Below the pieces are notes generated by a model that worked only from the letters and a program-made list of their open reading frames with translations, searched no databases and was not told the origin of the DNA. From NCBI GenBank assembly GCA_018376445.1, contig JAHABL010000001.1:124001-188000 (forward strand): a DNA stretch of 64,000 bases. The letters are read 5' to 3'. The number at the start of each line of letters is the position of its first letter. The first letter of the stretch is position 1. Below are positions 7,483 to 15,948 of the stretch, piece by piece. The translations under genes were made by a program, and so were the position numbers. This stretch comes from Mycobacteriales bacterium (lineage in GTDB: Bacteria > Actinomycetota > Actinomycetes > Mycobacteriales > Mycobacteriaceae).

Positions 7483-9076
7483 CCTCTACGACACTGCAGC
7501 CTACCCACAGCACGAACGCGTACCGCTCGTCGCGCGCCTCCCGCTCCGTGTCTCCCTCACTATCGGCTGTCTCATCTTGCTGTTCATCGGCATTGTCGCC
7601 TCCAATGTTTTCGTGGCGACAGCCCAATGGAACACCAGCATGAACGCGCTCGCCACCGACCTCAAAGATGCCCGCTACGGGTGGGCCGCCCACCCCGGTG
7701 CACTGGCGCTCGCACAGTACGGTTACGGCGACAACGTGCACGACCCCCGGAATCGACACCACCACGATGACGCCGACGATGCCGACAACGCCGACGACAC
7801 TGACGACGTCGACGAATTAGCAACCACCCCACCGTCACACTTTTTCCTCTCCCTCACCTTCCCGGATGGCGCCACCGAGATCTACAACGACAACCGTGCT
7901 CTCCCTGATGTCAGTAGTCTCCCCGTAGACGACACCATTCACGAAGTGACGTCCGAGGGCCCTGGGCCCACGTGGCGAGCAATCCGCTACCCCGTGGACC
8001 TCATCGTCGGCTGGGACAGCCCGGCCGGGCCCCACATCGTCCCCGGCGTCGCTACCCTAGCCCTCCCCATGGACGCCGCCCGCAACTCGCTGCAACGTCT
8101 CATCACCCTGCAGGTGTTGGTGGGACTCATCATCCTTACCCTGGCGGGAGGTCTCAGCTGGCTACTCGTTAATAGTGCCCTTGCCCCCCTCCAAAAAGTC
8201 GAAGATGCCGCCGCCGACATTGCCACTGGAGACTATTCGCGCCGCGTCCCACTCACCGGCTACAACACCGAGGTGGAATCTCTTGGCTACGCCTTCAACC
8301 GGATGGCCTCGCAAGTACAAAACACCTTTGCGGAGAGGGCGGCTTCCGAGAATCGAGCGCGCCTCAACGAAAGCAGTATGCGGCGCTTTGTGGGAGACGC
8401 CTCACATGAGCTCCGCACCCCACTGACCGCCGTCCGCGGCTTTGCAGACGCCGCCCAAATGGGAGCCATCGACACAGCTACGGCACTGGACCGCATTAGC
8501 GAAGAAAGCAGCCGCATGCAGGTGCTGGTGGAGGATCTTCTGCTGCTGGCACGGATCGACAACGACCGGCCCTTCGATCTGTCGGACATTACCGAAGTGG
8601 ACCTGGGAACACTGCTCACCAACGCCGTCGATGCGGCACGCGTGTCCTGGCCCGACCGTGAAATCTCACTCCTGCTCCCCGAAGACGGCATTGTCGTGGG
8701 CGATGAGACACGCCTCCGACAGGTAGTGGACAACCTCATCACTAATGCACTGCGCCATGCGGGGGCGGATGCCCAAGTGCGGGTGGGATTGCGCATCGAC
8801 CACGACCACGACAATGCCCTCATTATGGTCTCCGACAATGGCGTCGGGATGGATGCCGAGACCACCGCCCATGTGTTTGACCGCTTCTTCCGCGGGGACA
8901 ATTCGCGCGCCAGGGACACCGGGGACCGTACCGGTGGGCGCGGCTCCGGGCTGGGGCTCTCCATTGTGAAGTCGTTGGTGGAGTCGCATCGCGGCACCGT
9001 CACCGTGGCAAGCAGCCCGGGTGCCGGGACACAATTCGTGGTGACGCTGCCCCTCGCTGTAGAAAGTGACGACTAG
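7457..9076 (+). CDS. phoR: PhoR-type sensor histidine kinase
   Basis: 539 residues from the ATG at 7457 (a TTG two codons earlier is also possible), overlapping phoP by 26 bases. Order: membrane helix about 31-52, outer sensor loop to about 215, second helix, HAMP, HisKA with His317 in DASHELRTPL, then ATPase motifs DNLITNALRH, DNGVGMD and GRGSGLGLSIVKSL. It should autophosphorylate and pass phosphate to PhoP. The outer loop contains an unusual His/Asp run at residues 101-120 (HHHDDADDADNADD and on), encoded by GAC-rich imperfect repeats. This could bind metal or sense pH; that is inference. Confidence 0.9.
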   Translation: MSYANHASNLYDTAAYPQHERVPLVARLPLRVSLTIGCLILLFIGIVASNVFVATAQWNTSMNALATDLKDARYGWAAHPGALALAQYGYGDNVHDPRNRHHHDDADDADNADDTDDVDELATTPPSHFFLSLTFPDGATEIYNDNRALPDVSSLPVDDTIHEVTSEGPGPTWRAIRYPVDLIVGWDSPAGPHIVPGVATLALPMDAARNSLQRLITLQVLVGLIILTLAGGLSWLLVNSALAPLQKVEDAAADIATGDYSRRVPLTGYNTEVESLGYAFNRMASQVQNTFAERAASENRARLNESSMRRFVGDASHELRTPLTAVRGFADAAQMGAIDTATALDRISEESSRMQVLVEDLLLLARIDNDRPFDLSDITEVDLGTLLTNAVDAARVSWPDREISLLLPEDGIVVGDETRLRQVVDNLITNALRHAGADAQVRVGLRIDHDHDNALIMVSDNGVGMDAETTAHVFDRFFRGDNSRARDTGDRTGGRGSGLGLSIVKSLVESHRGTVTVASSPGAGTQFVVTLPLAVESDD

Positions 9077-9161
9077 GCGTCCCTACCGCACAGACAGGAC
9101 GGGAAACATTCTGCAGCGCACCGCCGCGCAGCGCACTAATCACTTATGTCCAGTGCACCCG

Positions 9162-9593
9162 TTAAAGCGCAGAACCGTCTTCCCAGTTCACGCCCAATTC
9201 AGCGAGAGCTGCCCGAATTTTTTCGGCCGCCTCGTCCATGTCGGCAGCGGGAACATCGTGGGCGGCCTGAGAGAAGTCATAGTCGGACATCTGCCAGGCG
9301 GGGAAAATATGGACGTGAGTATGCGGCACGTCAAAACCTGCAATAATGTTGCCAGCACGCGGTGCATCCCATGCCCGGCAGACCGCCTGACCGAGTAGCT
9401 GCGAGACTTCCGCCACATGTGCCCACACGTCGGCCGGCAGCTCGGTCCACTTGTCTACTTCCTGGCGCGGCACCACCAAAGTGTGTCCCGGGTTAAGTGG
9501 TTCAATCGACAAAAAGGCCACGACCTGCTCGTCCTTATAGACAAACCGGCCAGGCAGGTCGCCATTGATAATCATGCTGAAAACAGAAGCCAT
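9162..9593 (-). CDS. HIT family protein (histidine triad nucleotide hydrolase)
   Basis: 143 residues with the triad HTHVHIFP at about 90-97 and the upstream LNPGHTLVVPRQEVDKW typical of HIT proteins. These are small dimeric cytoplasmic hydrolases or transferases of nucleotide conjugates such as AMP-lysine. The ATG follows TATGGT by six bases, so the gene probably has a leaderless message. It is divergent from purD and convergent with phoR. The exact substrate cannot be told. Confidence 0.92.
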   Translation of the reverse strand: MASVFSMIINGDLPGRFVYKDEQVVAFLSIEPLNPGHTLVVPRQEVDKWTELPADVWAHVAEVSQLLGQAVCRAWDAPRAGNIIAGFDVPHTHVHIFPAWQMSDYDFSQAAHDVPAADMDEAAEKIRAALAELGVNWEDGSAL

Positions 9594-9599
9594 GTCCCC

Positions 9600-9605
9600 A
9601 CCATA
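9600..9605 (-). promoter_or_regulatory. -10 hexamer TATGGT of the HIT gene
   Basis: Minus-strand TATGGT with six bases to the ATG at 9593. Confidence 0.5.
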
Positions 9606-9682
9606 CCCAGAAAGGGGTGGGGGCGGTGCTCGCCCAGCCTAATTACACAGTTGGGAACTAGGTATCGTGGGCATTCACCCAT

Positions 9683-9688
9683 TAGGGT
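9683..9688 (+). promoter_or_regulatory. -10 hexamer TAGGGT of purD
   Basis: TAGGGT with seven bases to the ATG at 9696; no ribosome site precedes the start. Confidence 0.55.
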
Positions 9689-9695
9689 TAGGGGC

Positions 9696-11021
9696 ATGCG
9701 AGTACTTCTAATCGGCTCTGGAGCCCGTGAACATGCCCTCCTCCTTGGTCTAGCCCGGGACCCGGAGGTTACCGAAATCCACATTGCTAACGGCAATGCG
9801 GGAACTGACTCGGCGCCCGCCGGCTCCCCGGCCACGGTCACTCGCCACTCGGTGGTGGAAACCTCCCGCAGTGGCTGTGTGGCACTCGCCCAGGAAATCC
9901 AACCCGACCTCGTTGTTATCGGGCCGGAAGCGCCGTTGGTACGCGGTGTCGCCGACGCTCTCCGCAACGCCGGATTCAATGTTTTCGGCCCCAACAAGGA
10001 CGCTGCCCGCATCGAAGGTTCCAAGGCCTTCGCCAAGGACGTCATGAAGGCTGCCGGGGTGCGCACCGCCCACGCGGAGATCATTTCCGCCGACTCGGAA
10101 GGCGTGGCAGCCCCCTCGGATGCCGTCATCGACGAAGCCCTCGACCACTTTGGCCCCATCTGGGTAGTGAAGGATGACGGGCTCGCTGCTGGCAAAGGCG
10201 TTGTCGTCACCGACGATCGCAAGAAAGCTCTTGCACATGTCAACGAAGTTTTGGATGCCGGCAACCCGGTGCTCTTGGAAAGTTACTTGGACGGCCCCGA
10301 AATTTCCCTCTTCTGCCTAGTTGACGGTGAAACTGTGGTGCCGTTGTTGCCCGCTCAGGACCACAAGCGCGCCTATGACAATGACGAAGGCCCCAACACC
10401 GGCGGTATGGGCGCCTACTGTCCGCTGCCGTGGCTTCCAGAAGGTGGTGTCGAGCGCATCGTGAAGGAGGTGTGCGAACCCGTCGCCAAGGAAATGGTGA
10501 AGCGTGGATGCCCCTACTCTGGCCTCCTCTACGCTGGCCTTGCCTGGGGTAAAGAAGGCCCCGCCGTGGTGGAATTCAATTGCCGCTTCGGCGACCCGGA
10601 AACGCAGGCAGTGCTTTCCCTTCTCAAGACCCCGCTGGGCCAGCTGCTCTACGCGGTGGCCACTGGTACGCTGGCTGACCAACCGCCACTCGAGTGGGAA
10701 GACGGCTACGCGGTGGTGGTTGTGCTGGCAGCGGAAAATTACCCGGCGGAACCCCGCAAGGGAGACATCATTAAGGGCGTTGAGAAACTCGAGAAAAAGC
10801 ACCCTGAAGCAGTGCTGCATGCCGGCACAGCCCGCGATGACGATAACAACTATGTGACAAACGGTGGACGTAGCCTTGGCGAGGTAGGCAAAGGCGCTGA
10901 CCTCGCCGCAGCGCGTGCCCAAGCCTACAAGTACCTGGATCGAATCGACCTCGACGGAGGCTTCAGCCGCCGGGATATTGGGCAAAAAGCTGAAGAGCGA
11001 AAGATCTTCATTCCTAAGTAA
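9696..11021 (+). CDS. purD: phosphoribosylamine-glycine ligase (GARS)
   Basis: 441 residues, the usual size. It forms GAR from phosphoribosylamine, glycine and ATP, the second step of IMP synthesis. It begins MRVLLIGSGAREHALLLGL, the standard N-terminal Rossmann segment. ATP-grasp motifs follow: VVKDDGLAAGKGVVV, GPEISLFCLVDGETVVPL and VEFNCRFGDPETQAVL. The frame is open upstream to 9417, but homology begins at 9696, and TAGGGT seven bases before it suggests a leaderless start. First gene of the purine region here. Confidence 0.97.
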   Translation: MRVLLIGSGAREHALLLGLARDPEVTEIHIANGNAGTDSAPAGSPATVTRHSVVETSRSGCVALAQEIQPDLVVIGPEAPLVRGVADALRNAGFNVFGPNKDAARIEGSKAFAKDVMKAAGVRTAHAEIISADSEGVAAPSDAVIDEALDHFGPIWVVKDDGLAAGKGVVVTDDRKKALAHVNEVLDAGNPVLLESYLDGPEISLFCLVDGETVVPLLPAQDHKRAYDNDEGPNTGGMGAYCPLPWLPEGGVERIVKEVCEPVAKEMVKRGCPYSGLLYAGLAWGKEGPAVVEFNCRFGDPETQAVLSLLKTPLGQLLYAVATGTLADQPPLEWEDGYAVVVVLAAENYPAEPRKGDIIKGVEKLEKKHPEAVLHAGTARDDDNNYVTNGGRSLGEVGKGADLAAARAQAYKYLDRIDLDGGFSRRDIGQKAEERKIFIPK

Positions 11022-11132
11022 GCGAACGTTTATTGGGCGACTGCATATTATGGTGGTAACGCCTGTCCCTGTGTGGACAGGCTAACTAGCCATGGAACGC
11101 CAGGAGCGTTCCAGGACAGAACAGGACCCACT

Positions 11133-12269
11133 ATGACAACTTCTCTGCTGCGTCGTGGCGCAACTTTGGCACTCACCGTGCCGCTGGTACTCGGCCTCGC
11201 CGCATGCTCCGATAACTCTGGTGACAAGAAGGACTCCACGGCGACCGTGACCTCCACCACTACTACCGCTGCCAACCACGTAAAGGGGCTCCCGGACGGC
11301 TTCGACCTGCAGGCCCACCGCGGTGGCCGAGGAGAGAACACCGAAGAATCCGCACAGGCCTTCCGTCATGCGCTGGAGCTGGGTGTCACTACTCTCGAAT
11401 TCGACATCGTGATGTCCAAGGATGGGGTGCCCGTCGTCTGGCACGATCCTGAGGTACAGGCCGAGAAGTGCAGCGACACCGCCCCCGCCACCCCCGGAGA
11501 CCACTTCTACCCCTACGTGGGTAAGCTGCTCCACCAGCTCACCTGGGCACAGCTGCAAACCCTCCGCTGCGACAAGAAGCTTGCCAAGTTCCCCGCCCAA
11601 CAGGTGGCTGAGGGTAACCGCATGCTGCAGTTGAAGGATGTCTTTGCCCTTGCGAAGAAGTACGGCGCCACCAAGGATATCTACTACAACATCGAAACCA
11701 AGGTGGAAGGCGACCACCGTGACTGGTCTGCAGAACCCTCCGTCTTCGTTAACGCCATTCTTTCGGCGGTGGAGGACGCCGGCGTGCAAGACCACGTCAT
11801 GATTCAGTCCTTCGACTGGCGGACCTTCCCACTGGTGAAGGCTGCTGCCCCGAACATCCCGCTGGTGATGCTGTGGGATGAAACCACCTGGATGAAGGGA
11901 TCCCCCTGGACCGGTGACGTGCGCTACGAGGACGTCAACGGTGACATCCTCAAAGCCGCTAAGAAGCTGGGTGTGCAGGTACTGTCTCCCGGCTACACCA
12001 ACCCCTATGGTCTTCTCCCAGGCCAGCGGGAATACAAGCTTGTTGCGGACAAGGAGTTCGTGCAGGCTGCCCACCAGGATGGCTTCCGAGTCGTCCCGTG
12101 GACGATCAACAACAAGGATATCCTCGCGCAGCAGATCGAGGCCGGTGTTGACGGTATTATCACCGACTACCCGACCATGCTTCGCAAGGTCATGGAAGAT
12201 AAGGGCATGCCGCTCCCCAAGTCCTTCACCGTAAAGAAGGAGCTGAAGGAAGCCACCAAAAAGGACTAG
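11133..12269 (+). CDS. glycerophosphodiester phosphodiesterase lipoprotein (copy 1)
   Basis: 378 residues from the ATG at 11133. The signal peptide ends in lipobox GLAAC (Cys25), so the enzyme should be anchored outside the membrane. GDPD hallmarks are LQAHRGGRGENTEES, TLEFDIVMSKDGVPVVWHD and IITDYPTML near the end, giving the HR...E.D...H catalytic and metal set. It should hydrolyse deacylated phospholipid headgroups to glycerol-3-phosphate and an alcohol. A second, similar gene follows after 53 bases, so the pair is a tandem duplication. The first is lipid-anchored and the second apparently soluble. Confidence 0.93.
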   Translation: MTTSLLRRGATLALTVPLVLGLAACSDNSGDKKDSTATVTSTTTTAANHVKGLPDGFDLQAHRGGRGENTEESAQAFRHALELGVTTLEFDIVMSKDGVPVVWHDPEVQAEKCSDTAPATPGDHFYPYVGKLLHQLTWAQLQTLRCDKKLAKFPAQQVAEGNRMLQLKDVFALAKKYGATKDIYYNIETKVEGDHRDWSAEPSVFVNAILSAVEDAGVQDHVMIQSFDWRTFPLVKAAAPNIPLVMLWDETTWMKGSPWTGDVRYEDVNGDILKAAKKLGVQVLSPGYTNPYGLLPGQREYKLVADKEFVQAAHQDGFRVVPWTINNKDILAQQIEAGVDGIITDYPTMLRKVMEDKGMPLPKSFTVKKELKEATKKD

Positions 12270-12322
12270 CCCCGTTACGGGCTGCTCCTGGGGCTTACCT
12301 CCAGATGGAAACGAGTAACCGC

Positions 12323-13312
12323 ATGAAGAAAGCATTTCTTGCTGTCCTCTGCGCAGCTGCCATGATTCCGGCATCTGTGGCACCCGCGATGGCTACCCCC
12401 AACCCGGCACGTCACCTCCCCCAAGGGTTCGATCTGCAGGCTCACCGTGGTGGCAAGGCGGAGACCACCGAAAGTTCTCTCGCCGCCTACGAACACGCCC
12501 TCACCTTGGGCGTCACTACCTTGGAGCTGGATATTTCTCTCTCCAAGGACGGCAAGCCGATGATTTGGCACGACATGACCATTCAGAAAAAGAAGTGCCG
12601 GGATACCGCCCCTGCCTTCCCGAATGATCCCGCCTACCCCTATGTGGGAAAGTTCATCACCGAGTTGACATTCCAGCAGCTCCGCACCGTCCGCTGCGAT
12701 AAGTTCCAGGAAGAGTACAAGGACACCCTCCACCGGGTGTCCGGTGCCACCATCTACACTTTGGACGAGCTGTTCACCATGGTGAACAAGAAGGCCACCT
12801 ACCCGGTGTACTTCAACATCGAGACCAAGGTTGTGCCCGTTAAGGAAAGCGATGCCAAGGCCTACCGGACCATGAAGACCATTGTCGATACGGCCCGCCG
12901 GCACAAGGTGTTGAACCGTGTCATGCTGCAATCCTTCGACTGGCGGACGCTTGCTATGGTGCGCAAGTATGCTCCCAGCGTGCCCACCGTCATGCTCTTC
13001 GGGCGCATCCACTGGGTGCCTTTTACCCCGATGAGTGGCCCGGTGAGCTACCTCGAGGTCGGCGGTGACATCATCAAGGCCGCCAAGCAGCTGAATGCGC
13101 AAGTGTTGAGCCCCGACTACGGCAGTGCCAATGATCTCTATGCCAACGCCGCATTCTGTACCCGTGCGCACAAGGCCGGCTTGAAAGTTGTGCCCTACAC
13201 GGTGGATTCAGAAGAGGCTATGCGCAATCAGATCAAGGCGGGTGCCGATGGCATCATCACCAACTACCCGTCTCGCGGGATGAAGGTGGCCCGCGAAATG
13301 AAGAAGCTCTAG
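12323..13312 (+). CDS. secreted glycerophosphodiester phosphodiesterase (copy 2)
   Basis: 329 residues from the ATG at 12323, preferred over 12305 because GGAAACGAG precedes it and the signal peptide then starts normally (MKKAFLAVLCAAAMIPASVA, cleavage near AMA). The catalytic blocks LQAHRGGKAETTESS, TLELDISLSKDGKPMIWHD and GIITNYPS match copy 1. Shared longer stretches include QSFDWRT and the Cys-containing TVRCDK/TLRCDK region. There is no lipobox cysteine, so this copy is probably released. The two enzymes may divide substrates or location. Confidence 0.92.
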   Translation: MKKAFLAVLCAAAMIPASVAPAMATPNPARHLPQGFDLQAHRGGKAETTESSLAAYEHALTLGVTTLELDISLSKDGKPMIWHDMTIQKKKCRDTAPAFPNDPAYPYVGKFITELTFQQLRTVRCDKFQEEYKDTLHRVSGATIYTLDELFTMVNKKATYPVYFNIETKVVPVKESDAKAYRTMKTIVDTARRHKVLNRVMLQSFDWRTLAMVRKYAPSVPTVMLFGRIHWVPFTPMSGPVSYLEVGGDIIKAAKQLNAQVLSPDYGSANDLYANAAFCTRAHKAGLKVVPYTVDSEEAMRNQIKAGADGIITNYPSRGMKVAREMKKL

Positions 13313-13331
13313 ACGGTTTCTTAGTACGTTG

Positions 13332-13366
13332 TCGTGGCGTCGGTGCTCTGTGCATCGGCGCCACGA
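13332..13366 (+). terminator. hairpin downstream of the GDPD pair
   Basis: The 15-base stem TCGTGGCGTCGGTGC / GCATCGGCGCCACGA contains two G-T pairs and has a 5-base loop. No T run follows, so the strength is uncertain. Confidence 0.5.
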
Positions 13367-13428
13367 TGCATCTGTGAGTAGCGAGTGCTGAACCATCCCG
13401 AGGACTCTGTATTTTCGCCCACAGCAGG

Positions 13429-13434
13429 CATAAT
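13429..13434 (+). promoter_or_regulatory. -10 hexamer CATAAT of purB
   Basis: CATAAT with seven bases to the proposed GTG start at 13442. Confidence 0.5.
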
Positions 13435-13441
13435 AGAAACC

Positions 13442-14887
13442 GTGGAAAAGAAGCAGAAGCCGCGAATCGCGAATGTCCTAGCCAATCGCTACGCCTCCCC
13501 CGAAATGGTGGAGCTGTGGAGCGCCGAACACAAGATCATCATGGAGCGCGAGCTCTGGATAGCCGTGCTGCGCGCCCAAACTGAACTGGGTGTCGGCGAT
13601 CCCCAGGTCGCCGAGGAAGCCCTCACCGCCTACGAATCCGTCAAGAACCGGGTGGACCTGGACTCCATCGCCCGCCGCGAAGCCGTCACCCGCCACGATG
13701 TGAAAGCCCGCATCGAAGAGTTCTGTGACTTGGCAGGGTTCGAACAAATCCATAAGGGCATGACGAGCCGCGACCTCACCGAAAATGTGGAACAGCTGCA
13801 GATCAAGCGTTCCCTTGAGCTGCTGCGGGGCCGTGCTATCGCAGTGGTCACCCAGCTCGCAGAAATGGCCACCACCTACAGTGATGTTGTCATGACGGGC
13901 CGCAGCCACAATGTGGCAGCCCAGGCAACCACCCTCGGCAAGCGTTTTGCTTCGGCAGCGGACGAAATGCTCGTCGCCATCGAACGCGTCGATCACCTCA
14001 TTGAGACTTTCCCGCTGCGCGGCATCAAGGGTCCCATGGGTACCAGCCAGGATATGCTTGACCTGCTAGACGGCAATGAGGCTAAGCTGCGCGACTTGGA
14101 AATGGGCATTGCCGCTCATTTGGGCTTCTCCCAGGTACTCGACTCGGTAGGCCAGATCTACCCCCGTTCCCTGGACTACGACGTGCTCAGTGCGCTCGTC
14201 CAGCTGGGTTCCGCTCCCTCCAGCCTGGCCACCACCATCCGTCTCATGGCGGGACAGGAGCTCGTCACCGAAGGCTTCAAGCCCGGCCAAGTGGGTTCCT
14301 CGGCCATGCCGCACAAGATGAATGCCCGTTCCTGTGAGCGTGTTTGCGGTTTTCAGGTAATTCTCCGTGGCTACTCGGTGATGGTCGCCGACATGGCTGG
14401 CAATCAGTGGAACGAGGGTGACGTGTCCTGCTCCGTCATCCGCCGTGTTGCCCTCCCGGACGCCTTCTTCGCGCTGGATGGCATGTTCGAGACCTTCCTC
14501 ACCGTGCTGCAAGAGTTCGGCGCCTACCCTGCCGTCATCAATAATGAACTGCAGCGCTACCTGCCCTTCTTGGCAACTACCAAGGTGCTCATGGCGTGTG
14601 TGCGCCGAGGTGTGGGACGCGAACAAGCCCACGAAGCCATTAAGGAAAACGCAGTGGCGGTTGCCCTGAACATGCGTGAGAACGGCGGCGACCAGGACCT
14701 GCTGGACCGCCTTGCTGACGATGAGCGCATCCCGCTCACCAAAGAAGAGCTGGAAGAAACTTTGGAAGACAAAGAATCCTTCATTGGTGCTGCCCCCAGC
14801 CAGGTGCAGCGTGTTATCGCCAAGGTTGACGCGTGGGTGAGCCGCTTCCCCACGGAAGCCACCTACCAACCTGGCGAGATCCTCTAA
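13442..14887 (+). CDS. purB: adenylosuccinate lyase
   Basis: 481 residues from GTG 13442. An alternative GTG 57 bases upstream would add 19 residues that are not typical of the family. The enzyme acts twice in purine synthesis, splitting SAICAR and adenylosuccinate to release fumarate. It has the fumarase/aspartase superfamily signature GQVGSSAMPHKMN and the early MTSRDLTENVEQLQ and TGRSHNVAAQATT blocks with catalytic histidines. CATAAT lies seven bases before the start, consistent with a leaderless message. purC follows after 40 bases with its own -10. Confidence 0.95.
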   Translation: MEKKQKPRIANVLANRYASPEMVELWSAEHKIIMERELWIAVLRAQTELGVGDPQVAEEALTAYESVKNRVDLDSIARREAVTRHDVKARIEEFCDLAGFEQIHKGMTSRDLTENVEQLQIKRSLELLRGRAIAVVTQLAEMATTYSDVVMTGRSHNVAAQATTLGKRFASAADEMLVAIERVDHLIETFPLRGIKGPMGTSQDMLDLLDGNEAKLRDLEMGIAAHLGFSQVLDSVGQIYPRSLDYDVLSALVQLGSAPSSLATTIRLMAGQELVTEGFKPGQVGSSAMPHKMNARSCERVCGFQVILRGYSVMVADMAGNQWNEGDVSCSVIRRVALPDAFFALDGMFETFLTVLQEFGAYPAVINNELQRYLPFLATTKVLMACVRRGVGREQAHEAIKENAVAVALNMRENGGDQDLLDRLADDERIPLTKEELEETLEDKESFIGAAPSQVQRVIAKVDAWVSRFPTEATYQPGEIL

Positions 14888-14915
14888 CCCCTTTCTGCCC
14901 CCGTATCCCGAAGAC

Positions 14916-14921
14916 TAGGCT
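14916..14921 (+). promoter_or_regulatory. -10 hexamer TAGGCT of purC
   Basis: TAGGCT with six bases to the ATG at 14928. Confidence 0.6.
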
Positions 14922-14927
14922 GACACT

Positions 14928-15821
14928 ATGCGTCCTCAACTTTCCGATTACAAGCATCTTTCCGCAGGTAAAGTCCGCGAGCTCTACGAAATCGATAGCG
15001 ACACTCTGCTGATGGTCGCCACCGACCGCATCTCCGCCTACGACTGGATCCTCAGCACTCCAGTTCCCGATAAGGGTCGGGTGCTCACCGCCATGAGCTT
15101 CCACTTCTTCGACATGCTCGACTTTCCCAACCACCTGGCCGGTGGCCCGGAAGATGAGCGCATCCCCGAAGAGGTGCTCGGCCGCGCTATGGTCTGCAAG
15201 AAACTGGACATGGTGCCCGTGGAATGTGTGGCACGTGGCTATCTGACGGGCTCTGGCCTTATCGACTACAACGCCACGCAGCATGTGTGTGGTGTGCCGC
15301 TGCCCGCCGGACTCGTGGAGTCTAGCCAGCTGCCCGCCCCCATCTTCACCCCTGCCGCCAAGGCAGAGCTGGGCCAGCATGACGAAAACGTCACCCTGGA
15401 GCAGGTAGCCGGCATGGTGGGAGAGGAGCTGGCTGAACAGCTCAAGGACGCCACCCTGCAGATCTACACCCAGGCCGCCACAGCTGCCAAGGAGCGCGGC
15501 ATTATCCTGGCCGATACCAAGTTCGAGTTCGGCCATGATAAGGACGGCACACTAGTTATTGGTGACGAGGTACTCACCCCGGACTCGTCACGCTACTGGC
15601 CCGCAGAGAGCTACCAAGAAGGCCAGGTGCAGCCGAGTTTCGACAAGCAGTATGTGCGTGACTGGCTGACTAGCCCCGCTTCCGGATGGCATCGGGCCAG
15701 CGATACTCAGCCCCCAGCACTGCCGGAGGACGTCATTGCCGCTACCCGCGCCCGTTATATCGAAGCCTACGAGAAGATTTCCGGCAAGAGCTTCGCTGAT
15801 TGGCCTGGTAGCGCCTTCTAA
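14928..15821 (+). CDS. purC: SAICAR synthase (phosphoribosylaminoimidazole-succinocarboxamide synthase)
   Basis: 297 residues. It joins CAIR and aspartate with ATP. Family blocks are HLSAGKVRELYEIDSDTLL, VATDRISAYDWIL, VPVECVARGYLTGSGLIDY and LADTKFEFG, followed by VLTPDSSRYWP. The product goes to PurB, encoded just upstream. TAGGCT six bases before the ATG suggests a separate leaderless promoter. A pair of stable stems follows the gene, so it is probably transcribed alone or as the end of purB-purC. Confidence 0.97.
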   Translation: MRPQLSDYKHLSAGKVRELYEIDSDTLLMVATDRISAYDWILSTPVPDKGRVLTAMSFHFFDMLDFPNHLAGGPEDERIPEEVLGRAMVCKKLDMVPVECVARGYLTGSGLIDYNATQHVCGVPLPAGLVESSQLPAPIFTPAAKAELGQHDENVTLEQVAGMVGEELAEQLKDATLQIYTQAATAAKERGIILADTKFEFGHDKDGTLVIGDEVLTPDSSRYWPAESYQEGQVQPSFDKQYVRDWLTSPASGWHRASDTQPPALPEDVIAATRARYIEAYEKISGKSFADWPGSAF

Positions 15822-15851
15822 GTCGTTGGTACCCTTCCATTTTCCACAAGT

Positions 15852-15919
15852 GCGGAGTGTCATTGGACGCTCCGCCTAGCCTCCCAGCCGGTCTGCCCCA
15901 TGCGGGACGGGCCGGCTGG
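15852..15919 (+). terminator. two hairpins after purC
   Basis: The first stem is GCGGAGTGTC / GACGCTCCGC (15852-15875) with a 4-base loop and one G-T pair. The second is CCAGCCGG / CCGGCTGG (15884-15919). Neither has a T run. Confidence 0.5.
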
Positions 15920-15948
15920 CGTGCACTCATCCTCCTTGAAAGACCACT

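Noticed and set aside
9417..9695. Upstream extension of purD across the HIT gene
   Set aside because: It lies antisense to the HIT gene, and PurD similarity begins exactly at 9696 behind a -10 hexamer.
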